A stretch of DNA of 64,000 nucleotides. Source: Mytilisepta virgata (lineage: Eukaryota > Mollusca > Bivalvia > Mytilida > Mytilidae). A model generated the notes under the pieces. That model was not told the origin of the DNA and ran no database searches. It saw only the letters and a program-made list of their open reading frames with translations. The position numbers and the translations under genes were made by a program. Positions within the stretch are counted from its first letter, which is position 1, and every line of letters starts with the position of its first letter. Of the stretch, positions 41,346-54,803 are shown in pieces. Where the stretch lies: assembly GCA_028015205.1 (NCBI GenBank), contig CM051519.1, positions 37,863,979 to 37,927,978 on the forward strand, read 5' to 3'.

Positions 41346-42889
41346 AAACTGTTTATATATGTTTCATGGCAATAAAATTGTTTTGCAGGTATACCGAAAG
41401 AACAACCATGCATGCAAACTTCATTGAATTATGCCCAATAGTTTCAGGGAAGATTTTTGACAAATTGTTTTAACGAAGTTTTAAAATCCACATTTTCACA
41501 CTTGTACATAGCTCATAATTTGATATTATACTGATCTACATTTGTAGCCAGAAACGAAATACCAATGGCATCAGACCGAACGGACTGCAGACGACAGCGG
41601 ATGTCAAATGATGGCAATGCTCATGGGCTTTTGACCAGGTGAGCTCAAACTGCTTTCTTAAAACAAAAACTGTCTGACAAAATTGTTATTAGTACCGATT
41701 GGTATTAAAGAAAAAGCAGAAAGTTGACACAGTTTCCCAAAGTCTAAAAAGACATGGGATGAGTACTTTTATTATAGGGCCCTAAACCTGCATTTTAAAT
41801 TTTTGGAAAACTCCAGCAAAAAATTGATTTTTATGCATATTTTCCGAAAACAATAAAACAATAACAGTGAGTTTTGTCAGTTATAGTTTTAACCTGGTAT
41901 TTTAGAAAAATATCTTTTTTTATATAAAAACCACAATTTTACTCGACTTTTGAATGCTTACTATAATATATGTGTAATTATCTTATGATTACTTGTGAAA
42001 TACATTTTTAATTTGACAACTGACCATGTTGTACGATCATAACTTTGAATAACTTAGATTTCAAAAAATAATAGGAAGTTTTGTATATTTTCCATCGAGT
42101 TCTAACTTCGTATGTCGATATTTTCCGCTACTTTAAAAAAAAATTAACACTTACCCTTGCAAGAACTTTTTAAATTGTTCTTCCCAAATGCCTATATGCG
42201 GTCGGTGGCAGATATGAGCAGAATGAAGTACCGTTGTCTTGGAGGGCAATTTTATTTAAAAAAAAGTCTCGAATGATTGGTTATTTAAAAATCTTTAGAG
42301 TAACAATGATAAAAAAATCTCAAACATACATGTCATCTGACAGTTCTAATGGATTATCTTCATTTATTATATATTACTCTAACACCGCTTCTAGTTTAAA
42401 ATTATCTTAGGACCGTTATGCCATGGGGGATATACATGATTTATTGGATTCTCAATTAACACATTTCGACTTCAGTCCCTTTAAAGGATTTAGATAAGAG
42501 CAGATATTTATCACGGCAAGCAAATCTTTGTTAAAAATATATTAAAGCATCAAAATTCTTTCGGTGGCAAATACCTAGAAGCATACCACGTGTACTTTAC
42601 TTGTAGTAAGAAGATATCGCGGGCGGACCTAGTTTTTCGGCTTAAGTCGGAACAGTTCTTTAAAAATAAAATTACAGTACAGAGGACCACGTGGTATAAA
42701 GATGTGCATAAGCGATCTATGATAATTCAAGTTGTTCAATACAATATATAGCATAAATATGACTTAATTTTACTAGAAACCAAATGTGCAGATTATACGT
42801 AACAACAGACAATGCAACCAAGTCCCATATTATGTGGATTATACCCGGCTTCTTAGCATTTAGAGTATATACATGTAACCATGTAACAT
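41346..42889. other. AT-rich stretch with no recognised gene
   Basis: No exon, hairpin or terminal repeat was recognised. Confidence 0.35.
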
Positions 42890-43068
42890 TCATTAATTAA
42901 GAATTGAATGCATCTTTTTGTAGCTTCATTGGCATGTAAAAGTGTGGACCGAAGCACATTTCGTATGAAGCGCGGAAGCGCTTCATACATAAAATCACGG
43001 TGCTTTCGGTCCACACTTTGACATGCACATGAAGCTACAAAAAGATGCATTCAGTTTTTATAATTACA
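42890..43068. repeat. Foldback hairpin, MITE-like
   Basis: The arm tgaatgcatctttttgtagc to gtgtggaccgaagcac (42905-42958) pairs with gtgctttcggtccacac to gatgcattca (43000-43053). A smaller hairpin (gaagcgcggaagcgcttc) forms the tip. Outer AT-rich bases extend the pairing imperfectly. Confidence 0.85.
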
Positions 43069-44920
43069 TTTTAGTGCAAAAATACTTTAATCTGATAATA
43101 TTAAGTAATGCACGCGGTAATAATCAATTTAGCTCAATATGTAATTGATTAGTACACAGGTGTCTCGTGCTGCTGATTTTCATTTAGACATAAAAGACAG
43201 CTTGTTAACTACGTGTCGCAATGTTATTGGTTAAGAAGCATGTTATTACTAATAAAGTTTGGCTGAGCATCCCTTATACAAATTTACTGTATTTCTTCCA
43301 TTTTTATTTTCTAATCCTTATTAAAGCATTTTAAAATGTTTTTGTTCTAAATTTAAAGTAGAATGTTCAAAGTTGATGTTTTAAAAAGTTTGAATGAGCT
43401 GTCGCAATTAAAAGTGGCGATTTGGTCAGATGGAAAAGGGTCTGATATTTAGGGTGTCGTCTGCTGTCTTCAAGAATTCTGCTACACTAGGAGATATTTT
43501 TGCCAATATTTTGAGTTAGCACTGATGAATTCTTTTTTTAAATGTTGATAAGACAGGTATACTTTCTACACAAGATTTTTAAGATTGCGCAGGTGAGATT
43601 TTATTGATTCAATTTTATTTTAATATGAAAATGTACTATGAATTAATTTGGGGTCTTGGACCACTTCAGGGCCTTTATAGAAATATAGAACGTGTTAAAA
43701 AGGGTAAAAAGGGGGAGTTTTAGCTAGGTTCTGGTGACCATGTCTGACCAATCACCATCTCTGCCAAGTCTGGTCAACTTCTACTCAGTGGTTCTCAAGA
43801 AGATCAAGATGTGAAAACTGGATGCAGTGGCGGTAATATCTCAAACTGGCCTTTGGCCATGAGCTAAAAACCCCATTAATGAGAACATCCTGGTTAATAT
43901 CTCTTTCGGACATGTTCAATTATCCTGTAAATTTTAATGAGAATTGGGAAAACTTGGTCGAGACAGATTGTGGGGGGATAAAAATGTGTCAGGGTTAACA
44001 GTATTTTAGGAAGGTTTTATAATATATTTTTCATTGTTATTGCACACAGTGTTTGCCTTTTCATAAATAACCAAGTCATACACCAGTTTTCAACAGAAAA
44101 GAAGAACATTTAAAATGTCATTTTTATTTCAATTATGTTTGTTTGACAGTCTCATAATAATTAAACTGGTATTCCATTCTTTCCTATTGAAAAACCTCTA
44201 CATTTCAAACTATTTTTTTACAAGCTATATGTAACAGTTTTTATAGCCAGCTCTTTAAAAGCAAGGTCATCTAATGTTCCAACCAACGAATCCGTGAAAA
44301 GCAGCTGTTATTTGTTGCTAGCTTTTTACGTTGTCTCTTACTTCAGTGAAAATGAATAATCCTTTATAATTTTTAGAACTTAGTGGCTATTTCTTTTTAT
44401 TTGGCTATTTCTAATGATGTGAGTGAATATACTAAAAATTAAATCTAAAGACTAATTTAAAAAAAATAAATTCAGTATCCATATCCTGACAATATAGGGA
44501 AATGAGAAATATTTTACATCTTGAATCAATTTTGTATCAGACAAAATGACAAGACGGGGGCTTAAACTGATTCCCCCTGATTTTCTAATACCAGTTTAAG
44601 TTAAATATTGAATTTCTGATTTCATTATTTTATGCAAACCAATCAAAAAAATATTACAACTCAGAAATTGAAAACATCTTATTTTTTTACATAACCTTAG
44701 AAATATTAATTATCATAACACATATAACAGCAACTGACCTATTATCTGCCTATATAATATAAACATTTGCCGAACTGAACCTTAAGCCTATTTCAGAAAA
44801 AACTTTATAGTGGTTTCAACATTCACAATTTCAAAATTTCATTTACTGTTGTAATGTGTTAAATTTACCACCATCAATTAGATTTTAATATGTTTTCCTA
44901 CCCTCAAATATTATTTCTTC
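43069..44920. other. Non-coding stretch
   Basis: No gene is seen. A diverged piece of the 165-bp repeat type (accatctctgccaagtctgg to agtggttctcaagaagatc) lies near 43750-43810. Confidence 0.35.
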
Positions 44921-44923
44921 AAC

Positions 44924-45270
44924 AGCCCACCTGATGGACTCCTCCACCCCTACATCCATCTCCAAAAAATAAACCTCACCTTTGTACCTTCTTTTCAAAG
45001 TAAATCAAATTTTTACTTGAATAAAAGTCTATCAAAAGATCTTTTACCTTCTCATATTTTTACCACTTTATTAAAAATGCAAAACCTTAAAAATAATTTT
45101 TTTCAGTATTACATATAATTTAAAAACAAAAACAAAAAAAAAGAAAATTCCCTTTTACAAGTTTTTCAATATGTTCATCTTAAATTAGGTACACTATTTT
45201 TTAAAAAGCCCCATCTGATGGACTCCTCCACCCCTACATCCATCTCCAAAAAATAAACCTCACCTTTTTT
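44924..45270. repeat. Direct repeat, about 280-bp period
   Basis: The block ctgatggactcctccacccctacatcc to aaaaaataaacctcacctt appears at 44933 and again at 45215 with almost no change. Confidence 0.8.
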
Positions 45271-45504
45271 ACCTTCTTTTATATAATTTTTTCAAGTACA
45301 TAACATGCAGTAATTTAAACTCAATTTTTACTCAAGTGAAAGTTACAAACTACAGATAAAACTCTTATCCTTTGATTCTCTTATTACAATTTCCATGGAA
45401 AATGAAATTTTTTTAGTTTTTGCTTTTTATATATATATATTTTTTTAGAATTTTTCATCTCAAACCAAGTGGTACGTTTTTTAAATAATAAATTATAAAA
45501 ATAA

Positions 45505-46145
45505 GAATAACTAGAGGCTCACCTGAGCCTGCATCTCTCACTTGCCCTTTTATTAGGCCATTTGAAAATGTAAGCTCTTTCATATCCACAAGACTATTAA
45601 AGTAATGCAAAATATTTGTCATTTGACCTAAAAATAAAAAGGGGGGAAAAATTTGCATCTGTCCTTCCAAAAATCATTCCTGCCATCTTTGGTTACAACT
45701 TGAAAATGATAAAAAATTCCTTTCCCATATAGTTTCAATAGAAACTCTTTAGGGCCGCAGCCGTCAGTTGATCAGATGACTTTCGAAGATAGTTGGTAGA
45801 GGATATTGTTGTCATCAATCCTGCAAAGTTTCAAAACATTTCTGAGAAGATTTTTAAAAATTGGCCAATCACAATGGATGTCCTCTGTTTAACCATCTGG
45901 AACCAAAGGTGGAAATGAGGTCCTTCCATACATTTCTGTCAACATTAGTTCCTGGGAAAAATGACCAAAAAGTCTTTTCCCGTATAGTTTCAATGGCTGC
46001 CATGTTGTTAATTCAACTGCAACGAATGGTGGATCGTTCTTCCATACATCATTACCACCAAGTTTAGTTACAATCCGCCAAGTAGTTTCAGAGAAGATCA
46101 AAAAGTGAAAAGTTTATGGACGACGGACACAAAGTGATGACATAA
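45505..46145 (+). repeat. Diverged copy of the 165-bp repeat family
   Basis: Begins ctagaggctcacctgagcctgc. It contains recurrent motifs such as accaagtttagttacaatcc and aagtagtttcagagaagatc, as in the array at 40.3 kb. A further fragment lies at 46840-47300. Confidence 0.6.
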
Positions 46146-46284
46146 GCAAAAACTACGTCATACAAATGACAGCAAAACTTTTTACATATTAATTCATTTA
46201 TTATGATTGAAAATGATAAATCTTACCAATTTAGTTGTCTTAATATTTTAGAAAAAAGTTTTAGCTTAACCTTTTTAAATTGAT

Positions 46285-46782
46285 ACTTTACCACTTGGTT
46301 GAAAATGCAAAACCTTTACAATTTTTTTTTTTTTAGGATTTTTCATCTTCAACAAGTGGTAATTTAAAAAAAGAAAAAAGAAATGTAATTCATTGGAGTG
46401 AATGAATTCAGCTAAACCTGTAAAACATTATTTTATTAACACTTGATTTGAAATGATAAACCCTTTACAAAGTTCTCAAAAACATTGTTACATTATTATA
46501 ATATTTGTACTTATTCCATTTTCAAAAAAATTACATTTTTCATTTTCATAAATTTTTAACTTAAAGTGGTAATTTTTCAAAAAGAATTTTAGATTCATAC
46601 AACTGAATGTTACCGAGTTCAAAATTTTTTACCTTCATTGGAAATGCAAGACCTTACCAGTTTTTTTCCAATTTTTCAAAAAATTAACTTCTGTCAAACT
46701 TTTATGATTTTAGTGTATATGAAAAACCCTTTACAAATATTTCTAAAAAAATATTACAATGATAATTTTACTTATTTCCTTT

Positions 46783-46823
<41 letters not shown>

Positions 46824-47401
46824 GCATATTTAACCCAAACGGTAAATGGTAGGAGCCTGCATTGCCCATCTGGATGTGATTTTCCAAACAATTTAGGAAG
46901 GCCTAAAGACCATTGCTGCCAAGTTAGGTACAATTGGCTAAGGACCTATATCAAACTAAGCTTGGTTGTTATTCAGATTTTACCATCTAAGAAAAATTCC
47001 TGGTCCCAAATGCCCAATTGCTTTTAGACTACTAGTTTCTTAAATGAATTTTCCCATAGGGTCCTGTGTTAAATTAAGTTTGGCAGTGGTCATAATTGTG
47101 AAAGAGGACTACATCCCTTCTGTTTTCTTTTTTTTTTTGTAATAGCAGCCATGTTGGTTGGAAGTTGGGGATGCAGGAAGCAATTTCAAAGAGGGCCACC
47201 CAAGAATCATTCAATCAAAGTTTTGTTCTAATAGGCCCAGTGGTTTCAGAGAATATATTTAAAGGAAAGTTTATGACATCCCATGCAAAGTGATGGCAAC
47301 AGCTTCACATAAATTTTTATTCAAGTGAAAGTTACTGACTACAACCTAACCATTTTGCTTTCTGAAGGTTCACCATTTGGTTGAAAATGCAAAACCCTTT
47401 A

Positions 47402-47440
<39 letters not shown>

Positions 47441-47632
47441 CGCATCTTTAGCCAAGTAGTAATTTAAAAAATGAACAGAAATAATTATCTTTTAATTGAG
47501 GTAAAGGTTACTGTCAGAATTATCAAGCTTTATCTTTTTTATTACTTGGTTGAAAATGCAAAACCTTTACAATTTTTTTTTAAATTTACATTGTTGTATA
47601 TTACCTATTTAAAAAAAATGATACAATATTTG

Positions 47633-47664
<32 letters not shown>

Positions 47665-48250
47665 CATCTTTAACCAAGTGGTCATTTAAAATAAAAAATT
47701 TTTTTTTCTTCCGAGGAAAGTTATTGACTTCAAACTAAACCTGTTGCCTTCTGAAGATTTACCACTTGGTTGAAAATGCACAACCTATATAAATTTTTAA
47801 AAAAAACTTTTTAAATTACATATTACTTTTTTCAAAAAAATGTTGCATTATTTTTTTTGTTTTTTTTTTTTGTGTGTTTTTTTTTTGTTTTGTCTTTGTT
47901 GTTATTTTTTTTTAGAACTTTTCATCTTTAACCAAGTGATAATTTTAAAAACGAAACAGAAAGTTGAATTTTTATATGAGGAAAAGTAACTGACTCATCA
48001 AATGTTTTACTTCTTTTACCACTTTGTTGAAAATGAAAAACCCTTTACAAATTCTTCTAAAAAACTTACATTTCATTCGTTTTTGAAAATACATTTTTTT
48101 TTTTTTTTTTTTTTAGAATTTCCATCTTCAAGCAAGTGGTAATTTTGAAATAGAAAAAAAAACATTCGAGTGAGAGCTAAACGATTTGCTTTTCAGAGTT
48201 TATTTACCACTTGGTTGAAAATGAAAAACCTTTACAATTTATATTTACAA
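46285..48250. repeat. Array of inverted-repeat modules bounding T-runs
   Basis: Each module starts taccacttggttgaaaatgcaaaa, crosses a T-run and ends agaatttttcatctttaacc-aagtggtaattt, which is the inverted complement of the start. Modules lie at about 46285, 47367, 47543, 47757, 48018 and 48205. A looser precursor is near 45050-45480 and further modules near 58320 and 58535. They would form hairpins with a T-rich loop. Confidence 0.75.
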
Positions 48251-49929
48251 TTTTTTGTTCTAAAATTTTTTTTTCAATCTAATGCATAATACATGTAAAA
48301 AGACCCTTAAAACTATATTTGCCATACATTACTTCACCCTCCCTACACCCAAAAAAAATGGGATGGGGTCATCATTGAGGATTGAGAATATGTGCCCTTG
48401 AAATCCAGGAACTTATACATCTGCCTGGATATTGTTTTCTGTTGGAAATCCAATATATCTAGAATGTTATCTCACTGATGGAAAAGATATCTTTATGCAT
48501 ATATAAACACAAAATATACTCAAGAAAACAATAAAACTGGCAAAGTCAAACTTTTGAATTATTAACTTCAAGAAACAGAAAACATACAAAAAGTTATCCA
48601 TAAAATCATAAAAACATAAAACCTGGATAAAATTGTTAAAAACCATTAAAATAAAAAAAAACTTTCTGCATGTTTTCTGATAAATTTACCATAAATTTCA
48701 CGAGTCAACTCTACAGTTCAGTGTACTTGGTATATTTTGTATTTCATGCACACTATACGTATATACTGTTCTTTTACATGACTTTAAGCAACATGACTTA
48801 ACGATCTAGAAAAATTTATGACACCGAGACTGTTGAAGAGACAGCAATAAGTGGATATCAAACTACGTTCTCAGGAAATTAAAATGATACAAAAAATTAG
48901 GCCAAAATGATGTTAAATTTTGAAAACTTAAAAAAATAAAAAAGAAAATAAAAGTCATGCTGGGAAAGATTTTAATATGGGATTTCTATTTTATATAAAA
49001 ATATCCAATTAAATTTGTCTGTAACCTGTCAATTAGGCAAACATAGTAAAAATGTGTAAATTACAAGTTAATATTATACAATCAGACAAAAAATATTGAG
49101 GAGATCTTCAGGCTTGGCCAACAGCGGTCCATTTAAAAATCACACGAATTTCTATAAATTGTCCTCAACAGTCAAATGTTCATTATGTGATTTCATTCAG
49201 TTCTGGAAAATCAATCCAATGCTTTTCTAAATAATGTCCTCCTTTCCATCTGAAAAAAATCCAATATTTTTGTTAAATGTAAGAACAGATCTAGTATTTT
49301 GTAAATATTTTTAATATATTTTCTTTATTTGCAAAAACACAAATTCGTTTTCACTTCTAATGCAAAGATAAACTCCAGAATTTTTAATTTTTTTATTAAA
49401 GTTTACTAGTTAAAAGTAAATTTTAAGAAAAAGGAATGACAATTTGTCTACAAAAGCCAACTAAAGTTAAGAAAATTATTCCGATTACGTGGTTATCTCC
49501 CTGTATTTAGTTCCATAGTTTGGAAAAAAGAAGTTAAAATGAAATAACCTTTATTGAGCAAGTTCAAATACCCCACCCAAACAAACTGACTTGCTAGCAT
49601 GGAGCTTTTTCATTTATGTTTTTCCTTCCACTTTTTTGTGAGCTCAATATTAATATTTGATATATTTGAAAGCTCTTCCCAAGAAGAGGTTCCCCATTTC
49701 AGATTTTGCTGATAATCCAAAGCATCTGGGTACCGTTTCACTAAAAGTCTTAAGACTTGTGACTGATAATAAATCCTTTGAATATATACGTTATGACTTA
49801 TCGTCTGGTACCACCTTTAGTGAAACAGTACCTTGATATTTCCAATTTCCCAGAAAATTGAACACATCTGAGGTATTGATGACTGGATACTTTATTCAAA
49901 TTTGAAGATAAAAATCAAAGTGATGGAAA

Positions 49930-52089
49930 TCACCATTGGAAAGATTGCAACTGTAGTTGTGTATAATTTCAAATGGAACTAAGTGGAACTGTTTTGTAAA
50001 CCAAAACATATGTCTCCCCTTCAATTTATTCTAGATAAATCTTTACCTCCAGGATAAAAATAATAAATTTTGTGACCTTGAGGTCAAAGGTCAAATGAAG
50101 GTCATAATGGTACGCGACACTCTTCCTACATACCTAAGGGTATAAGCCTAGGTCAAAAGACAAAAAAGTAACCTGGACAAGGAAATACTATAATTTGTCA
50201 TCATTTGACCTTGAGGGTATAAGCCTAGGTCAAAAGACAAAAAAGTAATGGCCCGGACAAGCTTCGCTGAGAAGAATACGAAGAAGAACAACTAGAATTG
50301 CAATTGCGCCCACGGTGTCCATTTTGAAATTTTTTGTATTTTGATGATTGCATCTTGTTCGCCATCCAAAATTTAGCCTAGATATCAATTTTCATTGAAA
50401 TCGGACAATGTTCATTTTTTATACACCCGTAAATTTTGACGGGACATATTATGGTATACAAATGTCTGGCGTCCTCTGTCCGTCGTAAACATGTCACACC
50501 ATAACTTGAGAACAACTTATCCAAATTTCATGAAACTAATATAGTTGTTTCTTATGACGGCCAAACGATCTGTATACTTTTTGGTGAAAATAAGATTAAA
50601 ACTTTTTGAGTGACGGGACAGGGGTGCGTTTTTTTTTCACATGTCGCGCCCTATCTCAAAAACGATTTGATTATTGCTTAAAACTTTACATACTTCTTAG
50701 TCATATTAATCTAAAGATCTGTATACTTTTTGGTGATGGGTCAAAATTTTAGTGTTTTTTTAGTTTTTTGTGAAAAAAAAAGGGGGGGGGGGGTGTTTCA
50801 CATGTCATGCCATATCTCAGAAACTATTGATTATTGCATAAAACTTCACAATCTGAAGATCTGTATACTTTTTCGTGATGATTTTATTTTATAGTTATTG
50901 AATTTTTATTGAGCTTTTTTGTAAAAAATGCAGTCTTTTTTGGTCACATTTTGCGCCGTATCTCTATTGCTTTAAAGTTTACATGCTTATGTTTTGCCCG
51001 GTTTCCATGTACATCCCACCAGCAGCTCCACTAAATAAAGGGGGATTCCAAAAACATTTATTCAGGGTTCATACACATTTTTTACCACAAAATTCAAGGA
51101 CATTTCAAGGACTTTAAAGGACCAATTTCCAAATTTTCAAGGACCAGAATTTACCTTTCCCAGGCATGTCATCAACGTTCTTTCGAACTACTTTCAGTTT
51201 CGGTTTGCTCACTGTGACTAAAATTCATCAGCAAAATACATTTAATCAAGTAAATGAAAGATGTTTTATTAGTTAAAGTTAATTTAAGTTACCAAAAAAT
51301 CAATCTGGATCGTTTAATTACTAAAACTTTTACGCAGTCAGATTTATTTCTTGACCACATCACAGAAATTACTACGCACATGTTTCACAGAAAAGTAGCT
51401 ATTTTTAGAAAAGGAAAAATACGCGAAACTTAAAAATACCGATAAACGCGAGACCGAGTGATCTGAAAACGAATTAAAAACACTTTTATGACAGAAAATT
51501 TAACCAATTTTTTTTATTCTTCAAAAACAGTTTTTCAAGGAGTTTCAAGGACCTCTTTTGAATTTCAAGTACTTTCAAGGCCTTAATTTCCAATTTTCAA
51601 TTTCAAGTACTTTCCAGGTTTTCAAGCACCCGTGCGAACCCTGTTTATTATGTTTTTTTCACTAGTCGACTGGGGTATCATGTGCTCGTGTCGCAGCTGC
51701 TGTTTATTCGTCATTTTTTACAGCATTTGACGATCACATTTTTTCCCAATGAACATGTTCTACTACTCATACTTTAGAAAAGTACAAAGTTTCATGAAAT
51801 TCTATGGTGCAGTTTTTGAGATATGAAAGTTTTAAAAAATTTTCATACTTTTTCCGTTTCCATGGCAACGGCAGCCATTTTGAGAATTTAATGTTATATC
51901 CACAACTAGACTTGGTGATCATCATTATTTTTAACTTTCATGAAGATTGTTCCAGTCATCTCTGAGAACTTGTGCGGACAAAATTAGGTGAAAAAAAAAA
52001 AACCCAAAAAAAAACCCCCAAAAAAAGAACAATAACAATATGTTGTCCCGACTACGTCTGGGGGCGACATAAATACTACAAAAATAATG
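49930..52089. other. Non-coding part of the segment unique to the left duplication unit
   Basis: Holds a short direct duplication (ggtataagcctaggtcaaaa at 50148 and 50218) and a multicopy-repeat-like stretch from about 50425 (acacccgtaaattttgacgg). A G-run lies at about 50781-50793. No gene is seen. Confidence 0.45.
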
Positions 52090-52320
52090 CTAAGGGTTCA
52101 TTCCTTGAATTGCACATGGTAGATCTCCTTAGCTGAAACTTGGCTTCCTATTTCGGTATTTTTGTTATGAGTACTTCTCGTTTTGGTCTTCCATATGTTT
52201 TGGTTTTAATGCTGCTGATGAGAGGCAACTCCTTGAAATGCGTCGTATACAGCATAGTATAAATTTACTATAATATTAGTATCTTTGGATTGTTATTTTG
52301 AAACTCCTGGGATAATGCCT
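52090..52320 (-). repeat. Dispersed repeat, inverted partner of 17160-17420
   Basis: Reverse-complement similarity to 17160-17420, including catggtagatctccttagc and tgcgtcgtatacagcatagt. Confidence 0.7.
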
Positions 52321-52659
52321 CTACATGGTGGATCCTAGGTCCTTGAGGGTATCACAGATATTATCTCTGCTATGTGAGATCAATTACAGTAAATGTATTC
52401 ATTTTGGGAAGATAATTTTCAATAAGAGTTCAATGTGTTAAAGTTATACATTTTACTAAATTACGTTATTTTACTTGAAAACTTAAAAAAATTATATTCA
52501 AGTGCATGTCTGAGATAATCGTAAGGTTTTTCCCCAATAATGGGTCCATTAAAGAAATAATCGTCACATTAGTAAATGCACAATTATTTTTTACATGTCC
52601 TCAAGAATGGATAATTACTCGCTATTATACATGAATGGAACAGAAGGTAAACAATCAAA

Positions 52660-52848
52660 ATGGCTGTATTTTTAAAACATGGATGGAAATGTGTCAAAAA
52701 TGTTAGTTTTAATGTATCTGGGACCAGGGCTCAGCAGTCTACTTCAGGACGACAGGGAGAAAGGACGTTTTTCCCTGAAGCTAACAAGAAGTGGTGGGAG
52801 ACAGGGAGCAGTGATTACGTGACGTTCCAAAGCACCAATCGGCACTGA
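52660..52848 (+). CDS. Candidate small ORF or first exon, unrecognised
   Basis: An ATG in a good context (atcaaaATGG) opens 62 codons: MAVFLKHGWKCVKNVSFNVS, then Arg/Ser/Gln-rich sequence, then KKWWETGSSDYVTFQSTNRH and TGA. The N-terminus is basic and amphipathic without early acidic residues, like a mitochondrial presequence. Its codons are richer in G and C than the surroundings. It could be a complete micro-protein or an exon with an unseen donor. No family was recognised. Confidence 0.35.
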   Translation: MAVFLKHGWKCVKNVSFNVSGTRAQQSTSGRQGERTFFPEANKKWWETGSSDYVTFQSTNRH

Positions 52849-53775
52849 TTATGTTTTTATTTGAATAGCTAGTCTTATTCTAATGTTTTTTTTAAAGAAA
52901 TTAAGATTCATTCTGATTTACAGTTCAACTTGGTTAAGGCAAATTTAACTTGCATGCCTTCTAAGCCAGTCTACAAAATGTGTACAACAGAGTCAACACA
53001 GAAGTTCATAAAATCAAATTATTACTTCATTCACAGTATCTCTCTCATTGTTTGTGAATTATTGTTATTCCGGTCTTTACCGTGGTTTGAGTTGTCAGCG
53101 CGCCAAGTAAATTTACCCATATTTTTTTTATTGGATTATTTCCCTTTGATAACCGATTGAAAAAAAAAGCGGAATGGATTTTATTTTCACTACACGAGTC
53201 AGACTTTCCTTAAAATATCGGATGTCATATTCGCGATTTGGCCCATTGAAATGGTCGAGTAATTAAATGTATGGTAAACTCAAACTTCGCTTTTGTAGTT
53301 TTGATGAAAGTTTTGAGTTTTAGTTCATCGCCCTCCAGGTTGACAATACAACTTTACAAGTCTGTTATACATAGAGAAAAGATTAAACATTCATTCTTGA
53401 TTTTCAAATTTCAACTCCAAATAGTCCAACTTCCAAGTTTATCTAGATAAACGATAATGTAAATAACGCTCTTGGAAGTTTTTCTACACCTTGTCCATGC
53501 GCATATACGGGGATTCCTGGAGTTATTTTTAGGTTCCCGAAATAACTATATATTCATTCTACTATTAAATTCTTGATCCATTTCACTGTCAATATTTTGA
53601 AATTGTGGTATACATAATTATCAATGGAAATTTAAGCAGACGATTGGCAGATTCTTTTTTATAATAAACAATTAAAATGAGTAACTTAAATGAATACAGC
53701 ATGTTTCTCAGACTAAAATACAAAATGGCTTAAAGTTAAAAACATACATAATTTAAAAGGGTCAATCCTAAAAGA

Positions 53776-54131
53776 TGGATGGATGAATTATTGTTTAACA
53801 TCCAGTGGCAACCAGGTGCATAACAGGATGAGAACATGTTGATATGATAATGAATATGATCCCTGCTTTGTACTAGACCGACACGCTAAGTCGGATTTTT
53901 AATGTGCTAGCTCACGAGGTAACTATCCGCAGGTAGACATATCACCTCACTCGGACATATTATACTGACTCCGAGCCGACCAGTCTTTGCTCTTACTCCT
54001 AGATGCCACGTGCTTGGTGGAGAAGCAGCAAATACCAATTTTAATGTCTTTGGTTTGACCTGACCGGGGATCGAACCCGCGACCTTCCGCACTCGGGGCG
54101 AGCATGCTACCACGAGACCACCGAGGCGGTC
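53776..54131 (-). mobile_element. tRNA-derived SINE with 14-bp target-site duplication
   Basis: Perfect direct repeats tcaatcctaaaaga (53762-53775 and 54132-54145) bound it. On the - strand the head is tRNA-like, with A box tggtctcgtgg (54120-54110) and B box ggttcgatccc (near 54078-54067). A body and a short (atcc)n-type tail follow. Perfect target duplications indicate recent insertion. Confidence 0.9.
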
Positions 54132-54803
54132 TCAATCCTAAAAGAATATTCGTTAACATTTATAAAAGCAACATAATACTTTTTATTAATCGATAATCTT
54201 TAAAATAAAACTATGAACGTAAAAGCCTTCTATATCTGTATATACAAGTATGCACTTGTGGAAATGTAACTGGAAGGTGCATCTGCGTAGATTTGTTTTG
54301 ATATATTCATCCGCCGCACGTCATGTCTGCGAAATAATGTTTGGAAATTCATTTTATTTTCTTGGAAATTTCGGTAAATAACAAAGATTATGTTAAAAAT
54401 ATTAGTTCAGATATTATCAACAAGAATAAAGTACTCGTAATTTTTAAAAAGTGCTGTCATCATTGGAACTAAATTTTATGTACTAATGTTTGATGATATT
54501 GAAAAGTCCATACTTTGAGTTTTGGAAATTGGAGGCCGATGGCATAGGAACGATTTGCAATCTTTCCAATGATAGTTCTATCCATGCAAAAGTAATATAA
54601 GTTAATGAGGAATGAACCAACAGAAGGGTCATAAACATTATAATGCCAGCAACTTTGTGTGGGGGTATAATAAATAATTTTACTTACCATAAGGCTATGG
54701 AAGTCTTTCTATCCCAAGTCTTGAACCTCTACTATTTTGACATAAAAGCAATCTAAAATAAAATTTTATCTTATCAAAATTTGGCACCATGAGACTTTAT
54801 ATA

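Noticed and set aside
44924..45270. Direct repeats as long terminal repeats of an LTR element
   Set aside because: Only about 60 bp long and 280 bp apart, with no coding sequence between; better explained as a small tandem duplication.
54067..54120. tRNA gene on the - strand
   Set aside because: A and B boxes are present, but the sequence lies at the head of a SINE bounded by target duplications and no clean cloverleaf with a 3' acceptor stem was seen.
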